The notes under the pieces are model-generated. The model had not been told where the DNA came from and searched no databases. It saw only the letters and a program-made list of their open reading frames with translations. Of a stretch of 64,000 nucleotides of DNA, positions 54,894 through 63,733 are shown one piece after another (position 1 is the stretch's first letter; each line of letters starts with the position of its first letter). The translations under genes and the position numbers were made by a program. The DNA comes from Steroidobacter gossypii (lineage in GTDB: Bacteria; Pseudomonadota; Gammaproteobacteria; Steroidobacterales; Steroidobacteraceae). The stretch covers positions 1 to 64,000 of the forward strand of contig NZ_JAEVLS010000003.1 in assembly GCF_016801985.1 (NCBI RefSeq). The letters run 5' to 3'.

Positions 54894-55298
54894 ATGGACA
54901 GCTGGGTTGAACTCTTCGGGGCCGTCACCGCGCTGCTGACGGCGCTGTCTCAGAAGAAGCAAGCGGACGAAGCGCACGTTGAGCAGACGCTCCAGGCTTT
55001 GAATTCGGCCTATTACGCCACAGAGGGCTACTTCGCTGCGCTCCAGGAGGGTGGCTTGCCGTCACAGGAACGGCAATTTCAAGTGGCGCAGAGCTGGGAC
55101 AACGCGTCCCATATGGTTCGCCGCTATGATCAAAACCTCGCCAGCCGTCTGAGTCTGAAGAGTCGTTTTTGGCGGGAGGGAGCTGCATGGACGGAGGAAC
55201 AGAGAGAGCAGGCCAATATCGGGCTTGCAGCGGTTCGGCGCGATGGTCGATTGCTTTTGATGCCAAAATTTCGCCGCAGTAAGAAGAAGTCTCGCTAA
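54894..55298 (+). CDS. Hypothetical protein, first gene of cargo operon
   Basis: A 134-aa protein with no recognised domain. The N-terminus is hydrophobic and then polar helical (ELFGAVTALLTALSQKKQAD; EQTLQALNSAYYATEGYFAA), and the C-terminus is strongly basic (KFRRSKKKSR), which could bind nucleic acid. GGAG lies about 10 bases before ATG 54894. It precedes the methylase gene by 46 bases and is more AT-rich than core genes, so it probably belongs to the cargo module. Confidence 0.65.
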   Translation: MDSWVELFGAVTALLTALSQKKQADEAHVEQTLQALNSAYYATEGYFAALQEGGLPSQERQFQVAQSWDNASHMVRRYDQNLASRLSLKSRFWREGAAWTEEQREQANIGLAAVRRDGRLLLMPKFRRSKKKSR

Positions 55299-55344
55299 TG
55301 CGGCTAGTCTATCTGCCACTAGCTGGTTGAGATCCCGTTCGACG

Positions 55345-56184
55345 ATGACCGTTAGGCTAGTAGACCAGCGCAACCGCCATGCGGGTTGCGACGGAGCAAA
55401 GCCCATATTGAGGTGGGCGGGAAGCAAGCGCCTATTGCTTCCCAAGCTTCTTAGCCTCGCGCCGCGAGAGTACCGTAGGTATATCGAGCCGTTCTGCGGT
55501 TCGGCCTGCTTGTTCCTGGCTCTCAACCCGCCGAAATCCATTCTCGCGGACCTAAATCCGCATTTGATATCCACGTACAAGCAGGTGAAGTCGCGGCCTA
55601 CCGATGTGGCGGAGGTAATGGCGTCGTGGAGCGCCACTCAGAAGGAGTATCTCCGGGTGCGCGGCGCATCCATGACGACCGCAGTCGAGAGGGCCGGCCG
55701 GTTCCTCTACCTTAATCGCTACTCGTTCAATGGTGTCTATCGCGAGAACCTCAAAGGTCAGTTCAATGTTCCGTTCGGCGGGGCACGCAAGAACGGTCAA
55801 CTTGCGACTGTTAGCGAACTGATCGCCTTCTCGCGCGCCCTGGCTCACACGCGCCTAGTTTGTTCAGATTTTGAGGACGTTATTGCGGAGGCGAAAGCCG
55901 GCGATTTCCTCTACCTTGACCCGCCGTACCATTATGGAACAGCACGAAACAGGGGCGAGTACGGCTACGGCGCATTCTCGTCCGCTGACGTAGACAGGTT
56001 TGTGAGTTCAGTAGCAGCGGCCAGCAAGCGGGGCGCGCAAATACTGATCTCTTACAATCGCGCACACCAACTGAAGAAGGCTCTGAAGGGATGGGCGCTT
56101 GCCCATTGCTCGACAAGGCGAAGCATCGCTGGTTTTACACAATCAAGACGCGTAGTCCGCGAGTACTTGCTGCGAAATTACTAG
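55345..56184 (+). CDS. Dam-type DNA adenine-N6 methyltransferase (D12 class)
   Basis: A 279-aa enzyme: ILRWAGSKRLLLPKL (residues 21-35, SAM and substrate motif of D12 methylases), YIEPFCGSACLFLAL (about 46-60) and catalytic DPPYHYG (192-198). It should methylate adenine, probably in a short palindrome such as GATC, though the target cannot be read from sequence. No restriction endonuclease is adjacent, so it is an orphan or the self-marking part of the module. ATG 55345 is used; TTG 55327 is in frame. The gene ends just before the phosphoesterase start. Confidence 0.88.
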   Translation: MTVRLVDQRNRHAGCDGAKPILRWAGSKRLLLPKLLSLAPREYRRYIEPFCGSACLFLALNPPKSILADLNPHLISTYKQVKSRPTDVAEVMASWSATQKEYLRVRGASMTTAVERAGRFLYLNRYSFNGVYRENLKGQFNVPFGGARKNGQLATVSELIAFSRALAHTRLVCSDFEDVIAEAKAGDFLYLDPPYHYGTARNRGEYGYGAFSSADVDRFVSSVAAASKRGAQILISYNRAHQLKKALKGWALAHCSTRRSIAGFTQSRRVVREYLLRNY

Positions 56185-56186
56185 GC

Positions 56187-57368
56187 ATGACCTCTACCTT
56201 TCGATTGGCCGTACTTAGTGACCTCCATGCAGCGCCAAAGAGTGCCAACGCTGCTGCGACAGACGTTAAGCTGTTTACGGATCAAGAGCACATTGCTGCT
56301 ACCGAACATCCGATCGGCGGATTGAAGGCACTGATTCAGAGGCTCGGGCTATCTGCAGATGCGGTCGTGTGCCCCGGAGACATGACAAACAAGGCGAACG
56401 CTCAAGCCCTGGTGTATGTTTGGAAAGAGCTTCACGAGATCAGTTCGCAGTTGGGCGCGAGCGGAATAGTGGCAACTGTCGGGAATCACGATGTCGATTC
56501 ACGAGGCCACTCCCCTGATGGCTTTCCACGTGAGTCACTGATGAGGCTAGTGCCTCCCTTCCCCGCAACCGATCAGAGCTTGTCAGATCGATACTGGGCG
56601 CATGGGTTCTGCTTTCAGCAAGTGGGGTCGGCCCGCTTTCTTGTGATAAACACTTGTTGGTTGCATGAAGCTCGTGACGAACTTGAGCGCGGCGTCATAA
56701 CAGACTATTCGTTAGAGCGGATCGAGAAGCACCTCACAACCTCGCCGAAATCATCCTTGAACATTGCGGTGTGCCACCATCATCCGCATGTCCATTCTGA
56801 CCTAAAGCTAGGTGTGGACGATGTAATTCGTAATGGCCAGCGCTTCCTCAATATGCTGGCGGACAATGGGCAATGGATGGTCATCCACGGGCACAAGCAC
56901 CATCCAAAGATTGAGTATGCGCAAGGTGAGTTTCGGCAGCCGATCGTTCTCGCTTCTGGAAGCTTTTCTGGAAGGCTCGAAGGTGACAACGCGTTAGTTT
57001 CAAAGAATTACTTTCACATTATCGACATTCAGCGCACAAGTCCAAGATTGGCCGGGCAAGTGCGCTCTTGGAACTGGATTCCGGGCTTAGGATGGGCGGA
57101 ATATGCAAGCACTCCTCCGGGCTTTCCTTCCCGAGCTGGGTTCGGCAGTTCAACTGCTGTTGACAAGCTTGCTCAGGAAGTAGCGAGCATCATCGGATCG
57201 CGGGCAGCGATTCGATGGGAGGAGCTAACACAACAGCAGCCGGAGCTTGCGTTCCTGATGCCCAAACAACTCCGCGCTCTAATCTCCGACCTCAGGGATA
57301 CTCATAACATTCATACAGTGTATGACGACCTTAATTATCCAAAGCAAATGGGGCCAGAGCTTTCATGA
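56187..57368 (+). CDS. Calcineurin-like metallophosphoesterase
   Basis: A 393-aa two-metal phosphoesterase with all signature motifs: SDLHAAP (DxH), CPGDMTNKAN (GD), VGNHDVD (GNHD), AVCHHHPHVHSDL and VIHGHKHH (GHxH). The C-terminal 130 residues are specific to this protein and have no recognised domain. ATG 56187 is chosen; the frame is open upstream within the methylase gene. It overlaps the ATPase start by ATGA (57365-57368). Substrate could be nucleic acid or a nucleotide; unknown. Confidence 0.88.
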   Translation: MTSTFRLAVLSDLHAAPKSANAAATDVKLFTDQEHIAATEHPIGGLKALIQRLGLSADAVVCPGDMTNKANAQALVYVWKELHEISSQLGASGIVATVGNHDVDSRGHSPDGFPRESLMRLVPPFPATDQSLSDRYWAHGFCFQQVGSARFLVINTCWLHEARDELERGVITDYSLERIEKHLTTSPKSSLNIAVCHHHPHVHSDLKLGVDDVIRNGQRFLNMLADNGQWMVIHGHKHHPKIEYAQGEFRQPIVLASGSFSGRLEGDNALVSKNYFHIIDIQRTSPRLAGQVRSWNWIPGLGWAEYASTPPGFPSRAGFGSSTAVDKLAQEVASIIGSRAAIRWEELTQQQPELAFLMPKQLRALISDLRDTHNIHTVYDDLNYPKQMGPELS

Positions 57369-59224
57369 GCAGCGTTGAGCCCGAAGCCTTCTTTGATCAG
57401 TTTAATGCGAAATATCTCGAACCTGAGCAGGTGGCTGCGGGATACGTCTACTCCAAACATCTTGAAGACCTATGTGGTCACTACAACGCAGTACTTATCG
57501 GCCCCAGAGGAAGCGGAAAGACGACCCTCCTGAAAATGCTGCAACCGGCGGCCCTGGATGCATGGAAGGGACCGCGCGCCGACAAGTTTCGAAGCCGGAT
57601 AAACTATAGCGGGGTTTTCATTGCTTCGGACATTAGCTGGTCGCGGCAGCTTCGAGCGCTCGGATACGGGAAGCTAAACGAGGATAATCACCGCACCCTG
57701 GTCCTAGCCTGCTTCACAACCCATGTGCTGCATGCAGTCCTAGAGACCATGGTTTCACGGACCAGCCAGTCAGCGAGTTTCAAGGCTGTTCGGATCTCTG
57801 GTCCTGAAGAAGAAGTCTTAGCCAAGCAGTTGCTGAGCGAACTTCAGCTTGCGGCGCCTCTTCCGACTTTGATCGCAGTCAAGCAGGCATTGCGCTCTCG
57901 CTTGTCCACGATACGGCAACTCGGGAACAGAGGCAGCCTGAAGAATCAAGTCGACTTTCAATCTGAACTGGCCGACCTGAGATTTCTTCATCTCGACTTC
58001 CTTGATCTTTGCTCCAACATATCGTCGCTATTCAACGATGCAGTCGGCGAGAAGGACGCTCGCTGGGCGCTTCTCTTCGACGAACTAGAAACCGCCCCAG
58101 ATTGGATAGTTGATCAGCTGTTTACAGCGCTGCGAGTGTCGAACCCAAGAGTCTATTTAAAGCTTGCAATCAGCCCAGTCTCGGCAACCGCCTACCGCTC
58201 ACTCATGTCCGTAGACGGCGCTGCCGATCGACATGACTACAAAAACATCCCTCTCTGGTACACTGACAAAGTTGATGCAAAGGGCTTCTGCGAAGACGTA
58301 TGGCGGTCTTTGACATCCAAAGCGGGGCTGTCTGTCAGTGCTCGCGAAGCGCTCGGCCCTTCGGCGTTCGAGCCAGTATCTCCAGAGCAAGTAAGGCTGC
58401 GAAATCCGTATGCCGCTGGTGGGTATTGGCATCGCATTTTTCAATCACTTAGATCGAAGGACAGAACATTCGCAGCTTTCTTGCGTGCACGTAACATCGA
58501 TCTCGATCGATTGGCTAACGCGGACCAACAAACTAAGGACGCGGTTCTGCGAAGAGCGGCGCCTATTGCGGCCGTTCGAAATTTCTATCTTCACGAGGAT
58601 CGCCTGGGTAATGTCACAGCCAGGCAGCGCAAGACCACCGCTCTATACGCTGGGGCGGAATCCATATTCGCGGTTAGCGAAGGAAATCCGAGGTGGCTGA
58701 TTGGTCTACTAACGCCGATGATCTCCTTCATGGTTGAGAATCGGACTAAGCGAGTTCCTCCTGCGGTGCAGGCAGAGCAGATCGATAATGCGGCCGATCG
58801 CTTACTCGCTCTTCTACGCACGATTCCAGTCCCCTCTGAGTTCGAGACCGATTCCGCGCTCGGCCTCAATAGAATCGTCGGAATGATCGGCGTGCAACTT
58901 CATAACGATCTGATGGACAAGAATTTTTCTCTTGATCCTCGACTTTCATTTGTTGTCGATAAGGCGGTGAAGAGTTCTACAGTTCAGCTACTCTCGTCGG
59001 GCATAAACAGAGGTGCGGTGATCCTCGTTGCGGGCACGCCGGCTCAATCTGTAGTTGGAGATATGCAAGGAGTGGTGCTAAGGCTCAGCTACTTGCTTGC
59101 AGCCAAATACGGCCTTCCCTTGCGCAAGGGAAAGGCTACTAACTTGTCTCTGTTGGTGGAAGGCCCGCCACCTCCCGCGCCTCCGCCGCCTCCGGAGCCG
59201 CAGCTTAAGCTCTCAGGTCTTTAA
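57365..59224 (+). CDS. P-loop ATPase of ORC/AAA-like type
   Basis: A 619-aa protein. Walker A GPRGSGKT is at residues 46-53 (NAVLIGPRGSGKTTLLKML), Walker B in WALLFDELETAPDWI near 235-249 and a GNPRWLIGLL stretch near 440 resembles the sensor-2/winged region of ORC- or STAND-type ATPases. The end is proline-rich (GPPPPAPPPPPEP), likely a flexible protein-binding tail. It is translationally coupled with the phosphoesterase and followed by the next gene within 2 bases, so they probably form one complex. The exact family is not recognised. Confidence 0.8.
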   Translation: MSSVEPEAFFDQFNAKYLEPEQVAAGYVYSKHLEDLCGHYNAVLIGPRGSGKTTLLKMLQPAALDAWKGPRADKFRSRINYSGVFIASDISWSRQLRALGYGKLNEDNHRTLVLACFTTHVLHAVLETMVSRTSQSASFKAVRISGPEEEVLAKQLLSELQLAAPLPTLIAVKQALRSRLSTIRQLGNRGSLKNQVDFQSELADLRFLHLDFLDLCSNISSLFNDAVGEKDARWALLFDELETAPDWIVDQLFTALRVSNPRVYLKLAISPVSATAYRSLMSVDGAADRHDYKNIPLWYTDKVDAKGFCEDVWRSLTSKAGLSVSAREALGPSAFEPVSPEQVRLRNPYAAGGYWHRIFQSLRSKDRTFAAFLRARNIDLDRLANADQQTKDAVLRRAAPIAAVRNFYLHEDRLGNVTARQRKTTALYAGAESIFAVSEGNPRWLIGLLTPMISFMVENRTKRVPPAVQAEQIDNAADRLLALLRTIPVPSEFETDSALGLNRIVGMIGVQLHNDLMDKNFSLDPRLSFVVDKAVKSSTVQLLSSGINRGAVILVAGTPAQSVVGDMQGVVLRLSYLLAAKYGLPLRKGKATNLSLLVEGPPPPAPPPPPEPQLKLSGL

Positions 59225-59226
59225 TC

Positions 59227-60177
59227 ATGCCGCTCAAAACTGCCAGCACTCAGCAGTTCGAGAACATCCCCGCAAGCGTCGATTTGTTGCTTTGTGCTTG
59301 CGGCTACGAGAGTCGAGCGATTCACGTCGCAAGCAGGGCTTCCACTCTCGCGAGGCGGAAGTTGGCATTTGGGTTCGACTCGCAGCACGAACTGTACTAC
59401 GAACAGAACAAGGCATGGTTTCAGAGTCAAGGATTTGTTGTTCGGGACGTATCGGATACTGAGTTTGATTTACACATTCAACAAGCAATATCCGACGCGT
59501 GCGTGGCGACAGCAACACCGATGGTTGTCGTGGATGTCTCCTGCATGAACCGAGTCAGGCTCGCACACTTAGTGAACGCGTTGAATAGCTCGACGGCTAA
59601 CGTCATCGACGTCATGTTTGCATATAACCTGGCTGAATACTCGGCGCCGTCACTCGATGAAGCGCCGACAAGCGTCGCCGAGCCAGTGATTCCAGAGTTT
59701 GCTGGATGGACTACTTATCCAGAGAGGCCGCCGGCGGCATTAATCGGGCTAGGTTACGAACAGAGCCGTGCCATTGGGATTGTCGATCACTTGGAGATAA
59801 ACAATGCCGCTTGGGCCTTTATTCCGCGTGGCCCGATTGATGAGTATTCGACCAGCGTTGATACGGCGAACCAATCACTCTTCGATATGATTCACGTGGA
59901 TGGCCGGAAGATTCTTTACGACGTCATGAATCCGGCATCGCTCTTTCGCGAGGTGAACTCGCTCGTGGAACTGCTCAAGCAAATCTACAATCCGATACTC
60001 ATTCCGTTTGGCCCAAAGATCTTCGCGCTGGTCTCCCTACTCGTCGCCTCGCTGCACGGGGAGGTAGGGGTCTGGCGCGTAAGCAGCGGCACCATGGGAA
60101 AGGCTACAGAGCGAGCTGCATCTTCGTACACCACCGTGCTTCGGACAACATTTCAGAGGGATGCGGAAAGAACATAA
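59227..60177 (+). CDS. Unrecognised protein of the cargo operon
   Basis: A 316-aa protein that I do not recognise. The N-terminal half has alternating strands and helices: VDLLLCACGYESRA, KLAFGFDSQHELYY and MVVVDVSCMNRVRLAHLV, a Rossmann-like pattern that recalls nucleotide-sensing domains (inference only). The C-terminal half includes NPILIPFGPKIFALVSLLVA and EVGVWRVSSG. It starts 2 bases after the ATPase stop and is the last gene of the operon. Nothing indicates truncation. Confidence 0.7.
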   Translation: MPLKTASTQQFENIPASVDLLLCACGYESRAIHVASRASTLARRKLAFGFDSQHELYYEQNKAWFQSQGFVVRDVSDTEFDLHIQQAISDACVATATPMVVVDVSCMNRVRLAHLVNALNSSTANVIDVMFAYNLAEYSAPSLDEAPTSVAEPVIPEFAGWTTYPERPPAALIGLGYEQSRAIGIVDHLEINNAAWAFIPRGPIDEYSTSVDTANQSLFDMIHVDGRKILYDVMNPASLFREVNSLVELLKQIYNPILIPFGPKIFALVSLLVASLHGEVGVWRVSSGTMGKATERAASSYTTVLRTTFQRDAERT

Positions 60178-60690
60178 CCACACGGTCGAGGTTTCCCGAT
60201 GCGAAGCTCCACACACGAGTCAACATTGCTCCCGAAATGGAGTCGACGTAACTCGCTTTACGTCTACGACCAACAGGCCGGTGGCAAAATGCTGCTCCTC
60301 CTTTCCAACCCGCTCAGGGAAATTCACTAGATTCGAAGTGGGGCCGACAAAATGGGGACAAGCGTTTTTTATTCGTTGCAAGTCTCTGAGAGAAACGGTG
60401 CTTTAGTTTCCCAGATCCAATCCATCGTTATCGGGCATGTTAGCCGTGCATCGAGCGCCTATTGAGCCAACCGGGAACGGCCCAGGACATCGGCCCGTCA
60501 CGCTGTTGGCTCGACGGGTCCACAGCTTGGCATACTCCATCTTCGGCCGTTCTGAAAAGAACGCGCCTAGCAGAACGTGCAGGCTGCGGAGGACGAAGCG
60601 GGTGTATGCACACGACTCGTTCGGCATACCCCCGTCAAACTGCCATTCAAGAACAAGCCGCGGCGAGTCGCATTTGAAGCTGAGTCGAGT

Positions 60691-60715
60691 GCCACCAAGG
60701 AGCAACCTTGGTGGC
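60691..60715. repeat. Perfect hairpin near the element right end
   Basis: GCCACCAAGG (60691-60700), AGCAA loop, CCTTGGTGGC (60706-60715): a perfect 10-bp stem, whose right arm runs into the GGTGGCAAAT repeat. It could end transcription of the cargo operon or act as a protein-binding site. Confidence 0.55.
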
Positions 60716-60731
60716 AAATCTGGTGGCAAAT
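60710..60731. repeat. Integrase arm-type repeats, right end
   Basis: GGTGGCAAAT occurs twice, at 60710-60719 and 60722-60731, in the same orientation as the pair at the left end (49279-49300). Confidence 0.6.
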
Positions 60732-60806
60732 CGGGGGAGAGTGGGGTGTCTGAGGGGATTTCGATCAGCGACGGATCAACAACTTATTGATCTACTTACG
60801 CCTCCG

Positions 60807-60846
60807 GCGGGTTCGAGTCCCGTCCGCTCCGCCAGTCCTTTGTGAG
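60807..60846. repeat. attR: 40-bp direct repeat
   Basis: Perfect copy of 49203-49242, containing the 28-base 3' end of tRNA-Asp, without the 5' tRNA part. It marks the right boundary of the element. Confidence 0.93.
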
Positions 60847-61165
60847 ATTCTCAAGCCACTCGCGCGTCCTGCGCGGTGGCTCTGCTGGCAAACCCGCCAG
60901 CCAGTGCTCAGCTTGGCTTTCATCATTCCCCCCGATGATGCTCGACTGCATCGCTGCCGATCCGCCTGCAGGTCCGTTGGCAGCACTTCCTTCAACCACA
61001 GCGGACTGCTGCTGATATCGCTCGATGCTGAGCGTTCGACGCTCGGGTCGATCTTTGCTTCGCACGCGCAGACATAAGCGCACGCCGCTGGCCCATAACT
61101 TCCGCCGCAACCATTCAACTGCGATGTGCCTGCGTTGACGGCGGAGAACGCCTGGGATATTCTTA
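60847..61165. other. Region upstream of arsR without supported gene
   Basis: This is chromosomal sequence that adjoined tRNA-Asp before the element was inserted. Long minus-strand frames run through it but have no recognised features. The arsR promoter should lie at its right end, next to the operator at 61166. Confidence 0.4.
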
Positions 61166-61183
61166 ATTCGTCGAATTACGAAT
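61166..61183. promoter_or_regulatory. ArsR operator 1, upstream of arsR
   Basis: ATTCGT-CGAATT-ACGAAT: perfect 6-bp inverted arms around a palindrome-like centre, 12 bases before the predicted arsR start. The reverse complement recurs at 61534-61551 with one mismatch, a strong hint of a shared regulator site. Confidence 0.7.
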
Positions 61184-61194
61184 GAGTTGCTCGC

Positions 61195-61518
61195 TTGAGT
61201 TCCAATGCCGCGCAATGCAGGGCCCCGAAGCGATCCCCGTCCCGCCGCAAGCTGGATGAGGAGACGCTCGCGAGCTTGTGCAAGGCATTGGCGCATCCGG
61301 CACGCGTGAAATTGCTGAACTATCTTGCCGACTATGGCACCTGCTACTTCGGCAAGCTCACTGACATCTTGCCGCTGGCGCCCTCGACGATTTCTCAGCA
61401 CGTGTCCGTGTTGAAGGAGGCTGGCCTGATCCTTGGATCTGACGACAACACGCGCACCTGCTATTGCGTCAATGCCGAGCGGTTAGATGAGTTGAAGGAA
61501 TTGATCGCCGCGCTCTGA
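61195..61518 (+). CDS. arsR: ArsR-family metalloregulator
   Basis: A 107-aa winged-helix repressor. It has the DNA-recognition helix LPLAPSTISQHVSVLKEAGLI and three cysteines, C50 (GTCYF), C89 and C91 (RTCYCVN), placed as in a group of ArsR proteins that bind arsenite with one N-side and two C-side Cys. The start is TTG 61195. It is followed by a second copy of the operator and then arsH, so arsR and the arsH-soxC operon should be derepressed together. Confidence 0.88.
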   Translation: MSSNAAQCRAPKRSPSRRKLDEETLASLCKALAHPARVKLLNYLADYGTCYFGKLTDILPLAPSTISQHVSVLKEAGLILGSDDNTRTCYCVNAERLDELKELIAAL

Positions 61519-61533
61519 TCCTTTGTTGCCGAT

Positions 61534-61551
61534 ATTCGTAATTCGACGAAC
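61534..61551. promoter_or_regulatory. ArsR operator 2, upstream of arsH
   Basis: ATTCGTAATTCGACGAAC is the reverse complement of operator 1 except for one base. It lies 14 bases before the arsH start and 15 after the arsR stop. Confidence 0.7.
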
Positions 61552-61565
61552 TACGATGGAGTGGG

Positions 61566-62507
61566 ATGATGACTCTCAACGGCTCTGATGTGCCCTTGCC
61601 CGCCAAGCGGGACAGCTCCTCGCCGGCTGCAGCTGCTCCATGTTGCGGCGGACCTGCCACCGCCAACAGTGGCGCATGCTGTGCAAAGGACGAGGAAGCG
61701 AAAGCTTCGGGAAGTCAGGGTTGCGGGTGTTCGTCGAGCGAAGCCAGCCCGGTAGCAACGGCAGGTTGCTGTACTGGCGTGGCCACTAAGCTTCCAAACA
61801 TCGTGCGAGAGCACTTTCAAGTTCCAGATCTCTCGCGGTTGCAGCCACGACAAATGCAGCACGCTCCGCGACTCCTGGTGCTGTACGGGTCCACGCGCCA
61901 GCGCTCGTTCAGTCGCTTTCTTGCGGAGGAGGCGGGCCGATTGCTGGTGGCCTATGGAGCGGAGGTGCGCTTCTTCAACCCTTCCGGCTTGCCACTGCCC
62001 GACGACGCTCCCGACACTCATCCGAAGGTTCAGGAACTACGGCAGCTGGCAGACTGGTGCGAGGGCATGGTCTGGAGTTCTCCCGAGCGACATGGAGCGA
62101 TGTCGGGAATCATGAAAGCACAGATCGATTGGATCCCTCTGAACTCCGGAGCCGTGCGTCCGACGCAAGGCAAGACGCTCGCTGTCATGCAGGTGTCAGG
62201 TGGATCTCAGTCCTTCAACGCGGTGAACCAGATGCGCGTGCTTGGTCGATGGATGCGCATGCTCACCATTCCAAATCAATCGTCGGTGCCGAAAGCATTC
62301 CAAGAATTCGATGAGCACGGCCGCATGAAGCCGTCCGCGCTGTACGAACGAGTTGTGGACGTTACCGAGGAGCTGATGAAGTTCACCTTGTTGACGAGGG
62401 GCGTTTCCAGTTATCTGGTCGACCGGTATAGCGAGCGCAAGGAGAGCGCTGCGGAGTTGGCAAAGCGTGTGCAGCTAAACCAGGCAGTCACGGGATTGGG
62501 GCGATGA
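61566..62507 (+). CDS. arsH: ArsH-family NADPH-dependent FMN reductase with Cys-rich N-terminus
   Basis: A 313-aa flavoprotein. The core from about residue 75 ([20 protein letters not shown]) is ArsH, with FMN-binding [15 protein letters not shown] and the [20 protein letters not shown] signature; ArsH oxidises or reduces organoarsenicals. The first 70 residues are an unusual extension with four cysteine pairs (C26-C27, C38-C39, C53/C55, C68-C69) that could bind arsenite or another thiophilic metal. ATG 61566 and 61569 are adjacent. It is 47 bases after arsR and overlaps soxC by ATGA. Confidence 0.9.
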   Translation: MMTLNGSDVPLPAKRDSSSPAAAAPCCGGPATANSGACCAKDEEAKASGSQGCGCSSSEASPVATAGCCTGVATKLPNIVREHFQVPDLSRLQPRQMQHAPRLLVLYGSTRQRSFSRFLAEEAGRLLVAYGAEVRFFNPSGLPLPDDAPDTHPKVQELRQLADWCEGMVWSSPERHGAMSGIMKAQIDWIPLNSGAVRPTQGKTLAVMQVSGGSQSFNAVNQMRVLGRWMRMLTIPNQSSVPKAFQEFDEHGRMKPSALYERVVDVTEELMKFTLLTRGVSSYLVDRYSERKESAAELAKRVQLNQAVTGLGR

Positions 62508-63733
62508 AAACAGCAGTGGACAATATGCACGCCAAGCAACTCACAAGGCGCTCCTTCGTTGGAGCCGGTTCGATGGCAATCGCGGCGATCCCTGCGGCAG
62601 TCAGTGCAGAAGAAATGCGCACGCTGGGGGCAGCGAGGCGAGAGTACGGCGAAAGATCGCAGTTCGAGCGCTCCGCTCGCCTGTTTCCGCCTGCATCTTC
62701 TACGCCCATGACCGGAGCGAGTCGTTCGCCCCTTCAGGATCAGTTTGGAATCATTACGCCGTCAGCCCTGCATTTCGAGCGGCACCATTCCGGCGTACCC
62801 ACCATCGATCCGGCAACCCACGAGCTTGCAATCCATGGGCTCGTGGAGCGACCTCAGCGATTCACGATGAGCTTGTTGAAACGGCTGCCATCGGTGTCCC
62901 GCATACATTTCATCGAGTGCGGCGGTAATGCGGGGCGCGAGCATCGGGGCAACTCTGGCGCCACGGTCCAGCAAAGTCATGGACTCGTCAGTTGCAGCGA
63001 ATGGACCGGTGTTCGGCTGAGTACATTGCTTAGGGAGGTGGGCCTCAAACCCGCCGCTCGATGGGTCCTCGCCGAAGGAGCGGACGCGTCCCGACACGCT
63101 CGAAGCATTCCGCTGGCGAAAGCGCTGGAGGACGTTCTAGTCGCCTACGGACAGAATGGCGAAGCGCTTCGACCCGAGCAGGGCTATCCATTGCGGCTGC
63201 TGGTGCCGGGATGGGAAGGCAACGTCAGTGTCAAATGGCTGCATCGGCTGCACGTCATCGATCAACCCATGATGACGCGCGACGAAGCTGCGAGCTACAC
63301 GGATCTGATGCCTGACGGCAAGGCTCGCGCTTTCAGCTTCGAAATGGAGTCCAACTCAGTGATCACGTCGCCGTCCGGCGGCCAGCAGGTCGAAGGCCGC
63401 GGTTGGCTGGAAATATCGGGTCTAGCGTGGTCTGGTCGCGGGCGCATCGAGCAAGTCGATGTCTCGACTGATGGCGGGCGCACGTGGCGACAAGCGGAGC
63501 TACAGGCACCAGTACTGAGCAAAGCCTTTACGCGGTTCCGCTTGCCGTGGCGCTGGGATGGGCAAGAAGCAGTGCTGGTCTCTCGATCCAGAGACGAGAC
63601 CGGCTACGTCCAACCAACGCGGGAAGCAATCGTAGCTGCGCGCGGCATGAAGGAAGGGCCTGATGGCTTCAACCACTACAATGGAATGAAGCCTTGGAAG
63701 ATCACCCGTGAAGGCATGGTGACCCATGTTTAG
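62504..63733 (+). CDS. soxC: SoxC-like sulfite dehydrogenase, molybdopterin subunit
   Basis: A 409-aa periplasmic molybdoenzyme of the sulfite oxidase family. A Tat signal ([10 protein letters not shown] at about 14-23) is followed by the Moco-binding domain with the ligand C139 ([12 protein letters not shown]) and the dimer domain ([17 protein letters not shown]). Such SoxC proteins oxidise sulfur at the SoxY carrier or free sulfite and pass electrons to a SoxD-like cytochrome, encoded next (8-base overlap). Overlap with arsH (ATGA) shows joint expression. No other sox genes are seen in the window. Confidence 0.88.
   Translation: MKTAVDNMHAKQLTRRSFVGAGSMAIAAIPAAVSAEEMRTLGAARREYGERSQFERSARLFPPASSTPMTGASRSPLQDQFGIITPSALHFERHHSGVPTIDPATHELAIHGLVERPQRFTMSLLKRLPSVSRIHFIECGGNAGREHRGNSGATVQQSHGLVSCSEWTGVRLSTLLREVGLKPAARWVLAEGADASRHARSIPLAKALEDVLVAYGQNGEALRPEQGYPLRLLVPGWEGNVSVKWLHRLHVIDQPMMTRDEAASYTDLMPDGKARAFSFEMESNSVITSPSGGQQVEGRGWLEISGLAWSGRGRIEQVDVSTDGGRTWRQAELQAPVLSKAFTRFRLPWRWDGQEAVLVSRSRDETGYVQPTREAIVAARGMKEGPDGFNHYNGMKPWKITREGMVTHV

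Larger units (their letters stand above)
60178..60806. other. Element right end without supported gene
   Basis: About 630 bases with no credible frame. A 108-codon frame on the minus strand is not supported. It holds the hairpin at 60691-60715, arm-type repeats at 60710-60731 and TACTTACGCC at 60793-60802, all of which fit an attachment region bound by integrase and accessory proteins. Confidence 0.5.
49203..60846. mobile_element. Integrative mobilizable element in tRNA-Asp (about 11.6 kb)
   Basis: The repeats at 49203-49242 and 60807-60846 are 11,604 bases apart and enclose a tyrosine integrase next to the tRNA, an excisionase, an XRE/NYN pair, a winged-helix gene, relaxase and MobC genes with a likely oriT, and a cargo operon at about 54.9-60.2 kb. 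No type IV secretion genes are present, so it should be mobilizable only with helper functions. Base composition of the cargo is visibly more AT-rich than that of the surrounding chromosome. Confidence 0.9.

Noticed and set aside
60796-61401. 201-codon minus-strand frame through attR and over arsR
   Set aside because: Its end is antisense tRNA sequence and the rest is opposite arsR; no domain.
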